Shown: positions 35,085 through 49,140, counted from the stretch's first letter. The stretch is DNA of 64,000 nt from Sphingomonas sp. NBWT7 (GCF_014217605.1 NZ_CP043639.1:2441501-2505500); one strand, 5' to 3'. Notes: generated from the sequence alone by a model not told the origin. Program-made: numbers and translations.

Positions 35085-35334
35085 GAGGGGCGACCACCGC
35101 CGGCGTGGGGCACCGATCGACGATACGTCGCGCGGGGGGCGGCGCGATCGCCGAAAAGCGGCAACCGACCCGTCAGCACCGCATCTGCGCTACCGCGTTC
35201 GTCATGGCTCATGCATCATGCCCTAAGCACCGGCGGAAGAGCCGCGGTCCGATAGCGTCCACCAACCCGATGCCCGCTATTCAAGCAGCGCCGTGGCCTC
35301 GCGTCACTACCCCGCCCGGATCACATGCTGCGCA

Positions 35335-35478
35335 TCAATGACCGTAGGTCTTGATGCCCCGGCGGCGCAGTTTGTCGCGGCGACGGCGCTTCATATAGGC
35401 CATGCCGACCGGCGCACCGACGATCATGATCGCGCCGATGATGGCATAGGCAATCATTTCACGAGTAAGATCAACCAT
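35335..35478 (-). CDS. 47-residue membrane protein
   Basis: Short frame ATG 35478 to TGA 35335: MVDLTREMIAYAIIGAIMI..., one hydrophobic helix (about residues 8-27) and a strongly basic tail (YMKRRRRDKLRRRGIK). The positive tail would lie in the cytoplasm. Codon choice is normal for the genome, and the frame is the only plausible gene in 35085-35895. No ribosome site is obvious. Family not recognised; its shape is that of small membrane-anchored accessory proteins. Confidence 0.6.
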   Translation of the reverse strand: MVDLTREMIAYAIIGAIMIVGAPVGMAYMKRRRRDKLRRRGIKTYGH

Positions 35479-35895
35479 GGCGGATTTATTGCAAAGCCCG
35501 CTCGCGCTGTCACCATGATTGTTTGATCATGTACCGTACACTCCCCTCGTTGCACTATCGCTCGGCGCTGCAACTTCACCGCTGCCGTTCCGACAATCGT
35601 CGGCGCACCGCACGAATATTTCGGCGGTACGCGGCCTTCCGTTCGGGCGCAGGCTGACCGCAGATAACCGATTTGCGATCGGCAGCCTGGTGTCCCGTTG
35701 TTAGTCCCGGCGACGAATTCGGCCCGTGGCAAAGTGCAGAAGAGGCATGGATCAGGCGGCGGGATCGACGGCGGCGGCGGCGACGCAATACCTGCCGGCT
35801 TGATCACGGCTCTTCGTCTTTTCGCCTTTGATGTCGTCCTTACCGCGACCGATGAACGCATGGTGGTCGACGGCCACTTACGGTAAGGTGGCGTC
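35479..35895. other. Gene-poor intergenic stretch
   Basis: About 420 bp between the small membrane protein and the GSCFA gene. I see no family-like reading frame and no RNA gene. Base composition is visibly less GC-rich than the neighbours, which fits regulatory or recently acquired DNA. The stretch 35085-35334 upstream of the epimerase start is similarly empty. Confidence 0.5.
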
Positions 35896-36954
35896 ATGTC
35901 GATCAGCCCATACGCAAACCGGCCCGCCCGCACCTTCTGGAAAAGCGGTGTCGCAGCGGATTTGCCGACGCGCACGGCTCTTTACGAAAAGCGATTCGTC
36001 ATCGCGAAGACCGATCGGATTGCCACGGCAGGAAGCTGCTTTGCCCAGCATATCGCGCGCAATTTCCGCCAGCGCGGCTATACGATCCTCGATACCGAAC
36101 CTTCCCCGCCGTTACTGTCGCCGGAAGATGCGACGCGCTTCGGTTTCGGCCTGTATTCGGCGCGATACGGCAACATCTACACGTCGCGGCAGTTGCTTCA
36201 GCTATTGCAGGAGACGTTCGAGGGGCGTGATCCCGGGGACATCGTATGGGAGCGGGGCGGCCGCTATTTCGACGCCTTGCGCCCCGCGGTCGAGCCGGGC
36301 GGCCTTGCGTCCCCTGAAGAAGTGCTGGCGCATCGCCGCTCGCACATCGGCAAGGTGGCGAAACTGTTCCGCGAAACGGACGTGTTCGTCTTCACATTCG
36401 GCCTGACCGAGACGTGGATGGACACCGCCAGCGAAACGGTTTTCCCGACCGCGCCCGGCACGATCGCGGGCAGCTTCGATCCGGCGCGCTTCCAGTTCCG
36501 CAATCTCGACTATTTCGATGTGTGGCGTGATTTCGTTGCGGTGCGGCGCATCCTGCGGGCGATCAATCCGGCGATGCGCTTTCTTGTCACGGTATCACCG
36601 GTGCCGCTCACCGCGACCGCGACCGAGCAACATGTGCTGGCCGCGACGGTCTATTCCAAATCGGTGCTACGCGCAGTCGCCGGGCGAGCGTATGACGTGT
36701 TCGACGACGTCGATTACTTTCCGTCGTACGAAATCATCGGCACGCCGTTCATGCGCACGAATTTCTATAGCGATTCCCTCCGTGAGGTCGCCGACGAGGG
36801 CGTTTCTGCCGTGATGCAGGCGTTCTTTGCCGAGCATGGGGGCGCGGATGCAGCGGCGCCTTCTGCCCCGCTACCCGCGGCGCGCCGTGGCTCGGACCGG
36901 GAAAGCGAGGGCGTGGTGTGCGAAGACATGTTGCTGGACGCGTTCGGCGCATGA
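35896..36954 (+). CDS. GSCFA domain protein
   Basis: 352 residues. The name-giving motif is at residues ~45-52: IATAGSCFAQHIARNFRQRGY. Further family features are TFGLTETWMD, VSPVPLTAT and DYFPSYEIIG. GSCFA is an SGNH-hydrolase-like fold implicated in surface glycan modification (acyl or phospho-esterase roles), biochemistry undefined. It overlaps the following SGNH-like gene by four bases, so they are coupled. Codon usage is less GC-biased than flanking genes. Confidence 0.88.
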   Translation: MSISPYANRPARTFWKSGVAADLPTRTALYEKRFVIAKTDRIATAGSCFAQHIARNFRQRGYTILDTEPSPPLLSPEDATRFGFGLYSARYGNIYTSRQLLQLLQETFEGRDPGDIVWERGGRYFDALRPAVEPGGLASPEEVLAHRRSHIGKVAKLFRETDVFVFTFGLTETWMDTASETVFPTAPGTIAGSFDPARFQFRNLDYFDVWRDFVAVRRILRAINPAMRFLVTVSPVPLTATATEQHVLAATVYSKSVLRAVAGRAYDVFDDVDYFPSYEIIGTPFMRTNFYSDSLREVADEGVSAVMQAFFAEHGGADAAAPSAPLPAARRGSDRESEGVVCEDMLLDAFGA

Positions 36955-37727
36955 GCGTGCCCGACCAACTCCGCCTGTGCGTGATCGGCAATTCCCACGT
37001 GCTGCCGCTACGTGCCAATTGGAGCAGCGTCGCCGAACTGGAAGGCGTCGCCACCACGTTCTTCTGCGCGAGCGGCCGCAAGCTCGACGGGTTAAAGGTC
37101 GAGGGGTCGGCTATCGTGCCCGACAATCCCGCGCTTGCCGAGGCGCTGAAACAGACTGCACGTGTTACCGATCGGATCGTACCGGCGGACTATGATGCGG
37201 CGCTGGTGGTCGGTTTGCAGACCGGCATCCGCCCGCTGTGGGATCTGTATGCGACACACCGGCTGGCCGAACATGCCCGGCCGCGGCATGTCGTCATCTC
37301 GCCCGCCTGTCTCGAGATGGCGATCGAGGGCATGTTCGCCCGCTCCGTCGCGGTGAGGATCTTCGCATTGCTGCGAGAACTCGGGATGAACAGAATCTAT
37401 CTGGTGCCCGATCCGAACACGCCCGAACAATATGCGGTCAATCGGCCGACGCTGGCCGATGCGGCGGTTAACGCCTTTGTCTCGGCAGCGTTCGACCGTG
37501 GGCTTGCTCAACTCTCGGCGCGCCATGGCGTCACCGTGATCCATCAGCGTCCGGAAACGAAGCGCGACGGCTTCACGCTGGCGCACTATTCCATGTCCAC
37601 CGACGATGAGGAGGAAGGGCGCAGGACATCGCGCGTCCGGATGCTGCATGCCAGCAAGGCTTTTGGTCTGCTCGTGGCGCAGGATGTCGCAGCAGCGCTC
37701 AGAAAAAAAGCGCGCACGGCCGCCTGA
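36951..37727 (+). CDS. SGNH-hydrolase-like partner of GSCFA protein
   Basis: 258 residues from ATG 36951. Near the N terminus CVIGNSHVLPLRANW has the G-N-S-H nucleophile-like motif of SGNH hydrolases, and a late FTLAHYSMSTDDEEEG... histidine could complete a triad. No signal peptide. No named family recognised; it is the coupled partner of the GSCFA gene and probably acts on the same substrate. Confidence 0.6.
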   Translation: MSVPDQLRLCVIGNSHVLPLRANWSSVAELEGVATTFFCASGRKLDGLKVEGSAIVPDNPALAEALKQTARVTDRIVPADYDAALVVGLQTGIRPLWDLYATHRLAEHARPRHVVISPACLEMAIEGMFARSVAVRIFALLRELGMNRIYLVPDPNTPEQYAVNRPTLADAAVNAFVSAAFDRGLAQLSARHGVTVIHQRPETKRDGFTLAHYSMSTDDEEEGRRTSRVRMLHASKAFGLLVAQDVAAALRKKARTAA

Positions 37728-37857
37728 CGCAATCGGGCGGTCACCGATTCCCGGTCGTAGCGCCGTATATCGTCGAGGTTACCCAGCCGCCGTGCCCAAA
37801 CAGCTCAGCAAGCGCACGCCGTATGGTCATCAGTAGAAAACGCCGACACGCGAACGC

Positions 37858-37875
37858 CCCGCTTCGGCAAGCGGG
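37858..37875 (-). terminator. Hairpin downstream of tRNA-Leu
   Basis: CCCGCTT-CGGC-AAGCGGG, a perfect 7-bp stem with a tetraloop, 6 bp after the CCA end of the tRNA on the minus strand. There is no U-tract, so it may be a processing or weak termination structure. Confidence 0.45.
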
Positions 37876-37881
37876 AAATAA

Positions 37882-37968
37882 TGGTGCCCAGAAGAGGACT
37901 CGAACCTCCACGCCCTTGCGAGCGCCAGCACCTGAAGCTGGTGCGTCTACCAATTCCGCCATCTGGGC
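37882..37968 (-). tRNA. tRNA-Leu(CAG)
   Basis: 87 nt including an encoded CCA. Acceptor GCCCAGA pairs with TCTGGGC; the anticodon arm CCAGC-TTCAGGT-GCTGG gives anticodon CAG (leucine, codon CUG). A long variable arm (class II) and the T-loop TTCGAGT are present. CUG is the dominant leucine codon in such GC-rich genomes. Confidence 0.97.
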
Positions 37969-37984
37969 ACGGGGTAGGCCGGCG

Positions 37985-38014
37985 CCTCTAGGGCCGGGGC
38001 GGCGGCCTTGTCAA
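37985..38014 (-). promoter_or_regulatory. Promoter of tRNA-Leu
   Basis: On the minus strand a consensus -35 TTGACA (38014-38009) is followed after 18 bp by a -10-like TAGAGG (37990-37985), putting the transcription start about 10 bp before the tRNA 5' end. The -10 is weak, the -35 perfect. Confidence 0.55.
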
Positions 38015-38065
38015 CAGCGGCCTCGCACGGCTAGGGGCGGCGCGATGTTTCCGGCGGAGCGCGAG

Positions 38066-38992
38066 ATGAAGGACAGGCTGTTCACGCTGGTCGGCGGTGG
38101 CGGATTTCTGGGGCGCTATATCGCCCAGGCGCTGCTCAAGACCGGCGCCCGCGTGCGGATCGCGCAGCGCGATCCGCGCGAGGCGTTCTTCCTCCGCCCG
38201 CTGGGCGGGCTCGGGCAGACGCAGTTCGTCGCGGCGGACGTGACGCGCCCCGATACGATCGCGCGCGCGGTCGATGGCGCCGACGGCGTCGTCAATCTCG
38301 TCGGCATCTTCGCCGGCAATCTTCAGGCGGTGCACGTGGATGGCGCGCGCACGCTGGCCGCCGCCGCGCAGCGCGCGGGCGCGGCGAGCTTCGTCCACAT
38401 TTCCGCGATCGGCGCCGATGCCGAGGGCACGTCGGTCTACGCGCGCACCAAGGGCGAGGGCGAGGCGGCGGTGCGCGACGCCTTCCCTGCCGCGACGATC
38501 CTACGCCCGTCCACCGTCTTCGGCCGCGAGGACGAATTCGTGAACCGCTTCGCGGGCATGATCCAGAAACTGCCGGTCGTCCCGGTGCTGAAACCCGAGA
38601 CGCGCTTCCAGCCGGTGTTCGCGGGCGACGTCGGCGAGACAGTGCGCGTCGCGCTGTCGGATCCCAAGACGTACGGCGGCCGCACCTTCGAGCTTGGCGG
38701 GCCCGACGTGCTGTCGATGCTCGAGCTGCACCGCTGGATCGCGGCGCAAATCGGCCGCAACCCGTCGCTCGTTCCGCTGCCCGACGCGGCCGGCGCGCTG
38801 CTCGCCAGCCTGCCGCTGTCTCCGATCTCGCGCGATCAGTGGAAGCTGCTCCAGCGCGATACGGTTGTCGCCAACGGCGCCGAAGGGCTGGCCGCGCTCG
38901 GCATCACACCGACGCCACTCGCCGCGGTCGCCCCGCAGTGGCTGGTGCGCTATCGCCGCAACGGCCGCTTCGCCAAGCCGAGCGCGGCGTGA
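38066..38992 (+). CDS. Complex I NDUFA9-like NAD(P)-binding protein
   Basis: 308 residues. I start at ATG 38066 because GGAG precedes it at good spacing; ATG 38045 would add seven residues. Atypical SDR with NAD(P) motif LVGGGGFLGRYIAQALL, then VNLVGIFAGN and VHISAIGADAEGTSVYARTKGEGE, as in the mitochondrial complex I accessory subunit NDUFA9 and its bacterial relatives. It probably binds NADPH and supports complex I or quinone chemistry. 74 bp downstream of the divergent tRNA. Confidence 0.88.
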   Translation: MKDRLFTLVGGGGFLGRYIAQALLKTGARVRIAQRDPREAFFLRPLGGLGQTQFVAADVTRPDTIARAVDGADGVVNLVGIFAGNLQAVHVDGARTLAAAAQRAGAASFVHISAIGADAEGTSVYARTKGEGEAAVRDAFPAATILRPSTVFGREDEFVNRFAGMIQKLPVVPVLKPETRFQPVFAGDVGETVRVALSDPKTYGGRTFELGGPDVLSMLELHRWIAAQIGRNPSLVPLPDAAGALLASLPLSPISRDQWKLLQRDTVVANGAEGLAALGITPTPLAAVAPQWLVRYRRNGRFAKPSAA

Positions 38993-39101
38993 TCGCATCC
39001 TGATCACCGCCGGGCGCCGGGTGCGCGCCCGCTGACGATCACTCCCGGCGGCCCTCGCGCCGTACGCGCCGCCTCGCGCGGCGCCGACCCGAAAGGCCCA
39101 C

Positions 39102-39902
39102 ATGTCCGATTTCCTGACCGCGATCCTGCTAGGTATCGTCGAAGGCGTCACCGAATTCCTGCCTGTCTCCTCCACCGGCCACCTCGTCCTCGCGACCGAG
39201 CTGCTCGGCTACGACCCGCAGCGCTGGGCGGTGTTCAACATCGCGATCCAGCCGGGCGCGATCCTCGCCATCGTCGTCCTTTACTGGCGCACCTTCATGG
39301 CGGTGCTCGCCGGGCTGGCGAAGCGCGAGCCCAAGTCGATCGCGTTCGTCCGCAACCTCCTCATCGCCTTCGTCCCCGCGGTCGCGCTCGGCCTGGCGTT
39401 CAACGACCAGATCGAGGCGTTGCTCGAAAATGCGGTCGTCGTCGCCTGGGCGCTGATCGCCGGCGGTGTCGCGATCCTCGTCATCGAACGGCTGGCGAAG
39501 ACGCGCGAGGTGAGCGGGATCTCGGGGGTCACCACCGGCCAGTCGATCAAGATCGGCCTTGTCCAGTGTATCGCGATGATTCCCGGCGTCAGCCGCTCGG
39601 GTGCGACAATCATGGGGGCGATGGCGCTCGGCATCGATCGGCGCACCGCGGCCGAATTCTCCTTCTTCCTCGCGCTGCCGACGCTGACCGGCGCGACGGT
39701 GCTCCAGCTCGTCAAGCATCGCGACGCGATCACTGGCGGCGATCTGCAGCTGATTGCCGTCGGCGCGCTCGTCTCGTTTGTTGTCGCGCTGGCGGTGGTG
39801 AAGGCCTTCCTTGCGGTGGTTACGCGCCATGGGTTCGCGCCTTTCGCTTGGTATCGAATTGCGGCCGGTGCGACGGCGCTATTCATGCTCTCAGGCCGAT
39901 AG
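39102..39902 (+). CDS. uppP: Undecaprenyl-diphosphate phosphatase UppP (BacA)
   Basis: 266 residues, start ATG 39102 after GAAAGG. Both active-site motifs are intact: EGVTEFLPVSSTGHL near the N terminus and PGVSRSGATIMGAM in the middle, separated by the expected hydrophobic helices. It dephosphorylates undecaprenyl pyrophosphate on the outer face of the inner membrane, recycling the carrier for peptidoglycan; loss or gain alters bacitracin sensitivity. 109 bp after the NDUFA9-like gene. Confidence 0.96.
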   Translation: MSDFLTAILLGIVEGVTEFLPVSSTGHLVLATELLGYDPQRWAVFNIAIQPGAILAIVVLYWRTFMAVLAGLAKREPKSIAFVRNLLIAFVPAVALGLAFNDQIEALLENAVVVAWALIAGGVAILVIERLAKTREVSGISGVTTGQSIKIGLVQCIAMIPGVSRSGATIMGAMALGIDRRTAAEFSFFLALPTLTGATVLQLVKHRDAITGGDLQLIAVGALVSFVVALAVVKAFLAVVTRHGFAPFAWYRIAAGATALFMLSGR

Positions 39903-39951
39903 TCCGGTATCGGAACTAAAAACATCACTATTGGGGGCTAATTATATTGCG

Positions 39952-39963
39952 AACTGCGCAGTT
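39952..39963. promoter_or_regulatory. Palindrome in the gltD upstream region
   Basis: AACTGC-GCAGTT, a perfect 12-bp palindrome 74 bp before the gltD start, inside an A/T-richer 135-bp gap that also has TTGCGA as a -35 candidate (39947). A regulator site for gltDB is possible; the factor is unknown. Confidence 0.35.
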
Positions 39964-40037
39964 ACGACGAGATAGGGCAGCATGGCTGACTTGATGCACT
40001 TCTGCTGATGTGAGACCGGCGTCGGCGGAGAACGCTC

Positions 40038-41491
40038 ATGACCGCCGATACGATGCTGAAATTCGTCGCGACGCCGCAGTCCTATCCGGAAAAGCGCGCC
40101 GCCGAGGCGCGCGCGGATGATTTCCGCGAAATCGCCGATCGCTATGCCATCGTGCGGGCGGAGGAGCAGGCCGGGCGCTGCTCGCAGTGCGGGGTGCCCT
40201 ATTGCACCGTCCACTGCCCGCTGCACAATCACATCCCCGACTGGCTGCGCCTCACTGCGGAAGGCCGGCTGCGCGAGGCGTACGAGCTGTCGAATGCCAC
40301 CTCGACGATGCCGGAGATCTGCGGCCGCATCTGCCCGCAGGATCGCTTGTGCGAGGGCAATTGCGTGATCGAGTTCACCGGCCACGGCGCGGTGACGATC
40401 GGCTCGGTCGAGAAGTTCATCACCGATACCGCTTGGGAGGAAGGCTGGGTCGAACCGCTCGTCCCCGGTCCGGCGCGCGGGCTGTCGGTGGGGGTCATCG
40501 GCGCCGGGCCGGCGGGGCTGAGTGCGGCCGAATATCTGCGCGGCTTCGGCTATGACGTCCACGTCTACGATCGCCACGATCGCGCCGGCGGGCTGCTGAC
40601 CTACGGCATCCCCGGCTTCAAGCTTGAGAAGCCGGTGGTGATGCGCCGCGTCGATCGGCTGAAAGCGGGCGGCATCGTCTTCCACGAAGGCTTCGCGGTT
40701 GGTTCGGACGCGACGCTCGCCGAGCTGCGCGCGCGCCACGACGCGATCCTGATCGCGACCGGCGTCTACAAGGCGCGTGCGATCGACGTGCCCGGCAGCG
40801 ATGCGGGCAGCGTGGTCGAGGCGCTCGACTATCTCACCGCGTCGAACCGCAAGAGCTTCGGCGATGCCGTGCCCGCGTTCGACGACGGCAGCCTCGACGC
40901 GAGCGGCAAGAACGTCGTCGTGATCGGCGGCGGCGATACCGCGATGGATTGCGTGCGCACCGCGATCCGCCAGGGCGCCGCCTCGGTGCGCTGCCTCTAC
41001 CGCCGCGATCGCGCCAACATGCCCGGCTCGCAGCGCGAGGTGACCAACGCCGAGGAGGAAGGCGCCGAGTTCGTCTGGCTCTCCGCGCCGCACTCCTTCA
41101 CGTCCGGCGAGGGAGCCGAAGCCGTCGCGGCAGTGCGCGCCAACCGCATGCGCCTCGGCGCCCCCGACGCCAGCGGCCGCCGCGCGCCCGAGGTCGATCC
41201 TGGCGGCCCGGTCGACATGCCGGCCGATCTGGTGATCAAGGCGCTCGGCTTCGATGCGGAGGCGCTGCCGCATCTGTGGGACGCACCCGAACTCGGCGTC
41301 ACCCGCTGGGGCACCGTGCTGGTCGACAACAAGACGCTGATGACCAGCCTCGACGGCGTGTTTGCCGCGGGCGACATCGTGCGCGGCGCCAGCCTCGTCG
41401 TCTGGGCGATCCGCGACGGCCGCGACGTCGCCGCCTCGATGCACCAATATCTGAAGGCCAAGGCCGCCGCCTCACCCGCGAAGGAAGCCGC

Positions 41492-41495
<4 letters not shown>
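40038..41495 (+). CDS. gltD: Glutamate synthase small (beta) subunit
   Basis: 485 residues. N-terminal double 4Fe-4S ligands: CSQCGVPYCTVHCPLHN and CGRICPQDRLCEGNC. FAD motif VGVIGAGPAGLSAAEYL and NADPH motif VVVIGGGDTAMDC follow, with a C-terminal GVFAAGDIVRGASLVVWAIRDGR. Transfers electrons from NADPH to GltB for reductive glutamate formation. It precedes gltB with a four-base ATGA overlap. Confidence 0.97.
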
Positions 41496-46009
<4,514 letters not shown>

Positions 46010-46028
46010 CGCAGAGCCAAGACAGCCG

Positions 46029-46106
46029 CGTCATTGCGAGCGAAGCGAAGCAACCCAGCGCCGGACCGCGTAACCCCCGGATCGCGTCGTTACGCTCGCT
46101 ATGACG
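46029..46106. repeat. Dispersed palindromic intergenic repeat
   Basis: Outer arms CGTCATTGCGAGCG (46029-46042) and CGCTCGCTATGACG (46093-46106) are complementary at 13 of 14 positions; the internal part runs AAGCGAAGCAACCCAG. This closely resembles the 'CGTCATTGCGAGCGAAGC' palindromic repeats scattered between genes in many alphaproteobacteria. It lies in the convergent gap of gltB and the PBP gene and could act as a terminator or RNA-stabilising hairpin. Confidence 0.75.
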
Positions 46107-46153
46107 CCCTAGAGCGAGGGTGATCTCACGCGCGCCACACTCCGACGTGCCGC

Positions 46154-48316
46154 TCAGAACGCCTGTGGTTCGAACGCCTCTTCGGGCACCGGCTCCTCGC
46201 GCCGCCGCGGTGGCTCTGCCTCGCGGGGGCGGCCGATGCTGATCGATCCGTCGGGCCCGACTTCGAGGTCGACGCCCAGCCCGTCGAGCCGCCCAGCGAT
46301 CGGCGCCACCTCGTTCTGCAGCACGCCGATCAGCCCCGCCTCGGGATCGATATCCTCCACCACCGGCGCCTTGACGACCGGCGCGAGATTGAGCGCGGAC
46401 ACCATGAAGTTGCGCCAGATCCGCGCGGGGATGCCGCCACCGTGCAAGCCCGGATTGGGCGTATTGTCGTCGTTGCCGACCCACACGCCGACCACCAGAT
46501 CGCCCGCGAAGCCGATGAACCACGCGTCGCGCCCCGATTGCGACGTGCCCGTCTTGCCGTACGCGTCGACTGACAGCGCCGCGGCGCGCCCGGTGCCGCG
46601 GATCGACGCGGCGAGCAGCGTCAGCATGTCGCGATGGATACGGTCGGGCATCGTCTTCTGCCCGTCGGTCAGCGCCTGGTACCAGCTCTTGTCGGCGACG
46701 TTGCGCAGCCCGTGCGGCTGCACCGGATAGCGCCCCTCCGCGACGCCAGCGAACGCCGCGGTCAACTCGAGCAGCGAGACTTCCGACGTGCCGAGGCCGA
46801 TCGTCGCCTCGTTCGCGATCGGGGTCGAGATGCCGAGATCGCGCGCCGCGCGGATCACGTTGCGCACGCCCACCTCCTGCGTCAGCCGCGCGGCGACGAC
46901 GTTCGACGATCGCTGGAACGCGCGCCGCAGCGAGATGTCGCCGAGGTACCGCCCGTCATCGTTCTTCGGCTTCCACCCAGCGATCTCGATGGGTGAATCG
47001 TCGACCACCGTGTCGGGATTCATCCCCGCGCGCAGCGCCGCGAGATAGACGAACAGCTTGAAGGTCGATCCCGGCTGCCGCCGCGCCTGCGTCGCGCGGT
47101 TGAACGGGCTTTTGGCATAGTCGCGCCCGCCGACCATCGCGACCACCTCGCCGTCGCGCTTCATTGCGACGATCGCCGCCTGCGCCTGCCGCAGCCCCGC
47201 CTGCCGGATCGCGCGCTCCGCGGTACGCTGCAGGTTGCGGTCGAGCGTGGTGCGCACCGTCGCCTCGGTCTGCACCTCGCCCGCCTGGTCGCGCGCGTCG
47301 GGCAGCACCCAGTCCGCAAAATAGGTGCCCGTCGGCAGGCTCTGCGCGCGCCGTGCCAGCACGCGCTGCGGCTGCACGTCTGCCGCCTGTCCCTTGGTCA
47401 GGAAACCTGCGTCGACCATCGCGCCGACGACGATCGCCTGCCGCTTGCGTGCGCCTTCCAGGTTGCCGGTCGGCGCCAGCCGCGACGGCGCCTTGACCAG
47501 CCCGGCGAGCATCGCCGCCTGGCCGATGTTCATCTTGCCCGGCTCACGCCCGAAATAGTGCTTCGACGCCGCGCGCAGCCCGTACACATTATCGCCGAAA
47601 TAGACGTTGGAGAGGTAGCGCGAGAGGATCTCGTCCTTCGACAGCCACGCCTCCAGCCAGAAGGCGATCATCACCTCGCGCAGCTTGCGCGCCGCGGTGC
47701 GATCCGAATCGAGGAACGCATTCTTGGCGAGCTGCTGCGTGATCGTGCTGCCGCCCTGCCGCACCCCGCCCGAGCCGACATTCGCCCAGGCCGCGCGCAG
47801 GATGCCCCGCGGCGAAATCCCCCAGTGCGAATAGAAGCGCCGGTCCTCGATCGCGAGAAACGCCTCCGTCACGTGCGCAGGCAGGTCGGACGCGACCACC
47901 GGCGCGGCGATGATCGCGCCGCGCCGCGCGATCGGCGTGCCGTCCGCTGCGGTCAGCGTGATCGACGGCGGCGTCGGCGGCTTCAACGATTTGGACAGCG
48001 GCGCGGTCACCGCGAGCCAGCCGATCGCCAGCACCAGCAGGATCAGCGCGATGCCGATGCCCCGCGTCACCCAGCGCAGCGGGATGCGGCGGCGGCGGCG
48101 CGGCGGCCCCTCGGGCGGCAGCCCCGGATCGTACCCATGCTGATCCTGACGGTGACGGGGATCGCGATCGACCCACGCGTCGAACCCCGGCATCGCCGTG
48201 CGCGGCTCGGCGGGCGCATGGTTGTAGCGCAGCCGCCCGGGCTCGTACGGGCCGTCGCCCATCGGGCGCGGATCGAAGGGATCGGGGCGCATATCGTCGT
48301 TCCGGCGGTCGGCCAT
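46154..48316 (-). CDS. Class A penicillin-binding protein (PBP1-type)
   Basis: 720 residues from ATG 48316. A long cytoplasmic, proline/arginine-rich region and one transmembrane helix (GIGIALILLVLAIGWLAV) precede a GT51 glycosyltransferase (catalytic E157 in AIEDRRFYSHWG; RQGGSTITQQLAKN) and a transpeptidase with S417-x-x-K (PGSTFKLF), SSN and KTG (YGKTGTS) boxes. It polymerises and crosslinks peptidoglycan. The proline-rich C-terminal tail (EPPRRREEPVPEEAFEPQAF) is disordered. PbpC-like features (Bacon-type domain) are absent; closer to PBP1A/1B. Confidence 0.94.
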   Translation of the reverse strand: MADRRNDDMRPDPFDPRPMGDGPYEPGRLRYNHAPAEPRTAMPGFDAWVDRDPRHRQDQHGYDPGLPPEGPPRRRRRIPLRWVTRGIGIALILLVLAIGWLAVTAPLSKSLKPPTPPSITLTAADGTPIARRGAIIAAPVVASDLPAHVTEAFLAIEDRRFYSHWGISPRGILRAAWANVGSGGVRQGGSTITQQLAKNAFLDSDRTAARKLREVMIAFWLEAWLSKDEILSRYLSNVYFGDNVYGLRAASKHYFGREPGKMNIGQAAMLAGLVKAPSRLAPTGNLEGARKRQAIVVGAMVDAGFLTKGQAADVQPQRVLARRAQSLPTGTYFADWVLPDARDQAGEVQTEATVRTTLDRNLQRTAERAIRQAGLRQAQAAIVAMKRDGEVVAMVGGRDYAKSPFNRATQARRQPGSTFKLFVYLAALRAGMNPDTVVDDSPIEIAGWKPKNDDGRYLGDISLRRAFQRSSNVVAARLTQEVGVRNVIRAARDLGISTPIANEATIGLGTSEVSLLELTAAFAGVAEGRYPVQPHGLRNVADKSWYQALTDGQKTMPDRIHRDMLTLLAASIRGTGRAAALSVDAYGKTGTSQSGRDAWFIGFAGDLVVGVWVGNDDNTPNPGLHGGGIPARIWRNFMVSALNLAPVVKAPVVEDIDPEAGLIGVLQNEVAPIAGRLDGLGVDLEVGPDGSISIGRPREAEPPRRREEPVPEEAFEPQAF

Positions 48317-48379
48317 TACGCGTATTACTTTACTAAGACAGTTGCCGCAAGGTTGCGCATCGTGCGAGGGAATAGGGCG

Positions 48380-48985
48380 ATGAACGCCGCAACGGAAGCT
48401 CCCACGTCCGACACCCGCCCGCTCGTCGTCGGCATCGGCGGCACGATCGGCGGCCCCTCCTCCACCGAGCGCGCGCTCGCGATCGCGCTCGACGCAGCCG
48501 GCGAGCAGGGCTTTCGCACCCGCCTGTTCGGCGGCGCGGACATGGCGAAACTGCCGCTCTACGATCCCAAGGCTGCGCATCGCACCGCGGAGGAGCAGGA
48601 TTTCGTCGCCACGGTGCGCCGCGCCTCGGCCCTCATCATCGCCTCGCCCGGCTATCACGGCAGCATCTCGGGCGTGGTCAAGAACGCGCTCGACCTGCTT
48701 GAGGAAACCGCGCGCGATACCGATCGCGCCTATCTCGCCGACATGCCCGTCGGCCTCATCGCCACCGCCTACGGCTGGCAGGCGACCGGCTCGACGATCG
48801 CGGCGCTACGCTCGATCGTCCACGCGCTGCGCGGCTGGCCGACGCCCTTCGCGGCGGCGATCAACACGCAACTGACCAAGTTCGACGACGAGGGCGGCGC
48901 GAGCGATCCCGCCGTGATCGAACAGCTCAAGCTCGTCGGCAAGCAGGTCGCGCGCTTCGCGCCGCTCGCCGGCCTCGCCGACTAG
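48380..48985 (+). CDS. NAD(P)H-dependent FMN reductase
   Basis: 201 residues. Flavodoxin-like fold with VGIGGTIGGPSSTERALA (phosphate loop), LPLYDPK, and SPGYHGSISGVVKNALDLLE, the SsuE/ArsH-like NADPH-FMN reductase motif. It reduces free FMN for a partner monooxygenase or dissipates reducing power. Divergent from the PBP gene with 63 bp between starts. Confidence 0.88.
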   Translation: MNAATEAPTSDTRPLVVGIGGTIGGPSSTERALAIALDAAGEQGFRTRLFGGADMAKLPLYDPKAAHRTAEEQDFVATVRRASALIIASPGYHGSISGVVKNALDLLEETARDTDRAYLADMPVGLIATAYGWQATGSTIAALRSIVHALRGWPTPFAAAINTQLTKFDDEGGASDPAVIEQLKLVGKQVARFAPLAGLAD

Positions 48986-49039
48986 GGCGGGCGACCGACG
49001 ATCCGCGGGCAATAAACGCCCGTAAAACGCAGCTCGACG

Positions 49040-49051
49040 TAACTTTAGTTA
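49040..49051. promoter_or_regulatory. Palindromic operator candidate for CoA-ester operon
   Basis: TAACT-TT-AGTTA is a perfect inverted repeat 89 bp before the ATG at 49141, flanked by further partial symmetry (G...C). It has the size of a TetR-family half-site pair, which commonly control CoA-catabolic operons, but no regulator gene is nearby to support it. Confidence 0.4.
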
Positions 49052-49140
49052 TCCCACCGTTGACAGCCGCGCCGCCGCTGGTCCACCTCCGCGCCTGACG
49101 CGCCGACGCCACGATCGGCCGACGAAGCTGGAGAGCGGGC

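Noticed and set aside
35735..35745. Short match (CAGAAGAGG) to the 3' end of tRNA-Leu as an attachment-site repeat
   Set aside because: Only 9 bp, and the same string occurs elsewhere in the window (near 13850) at no tRNA; no integrase is present.
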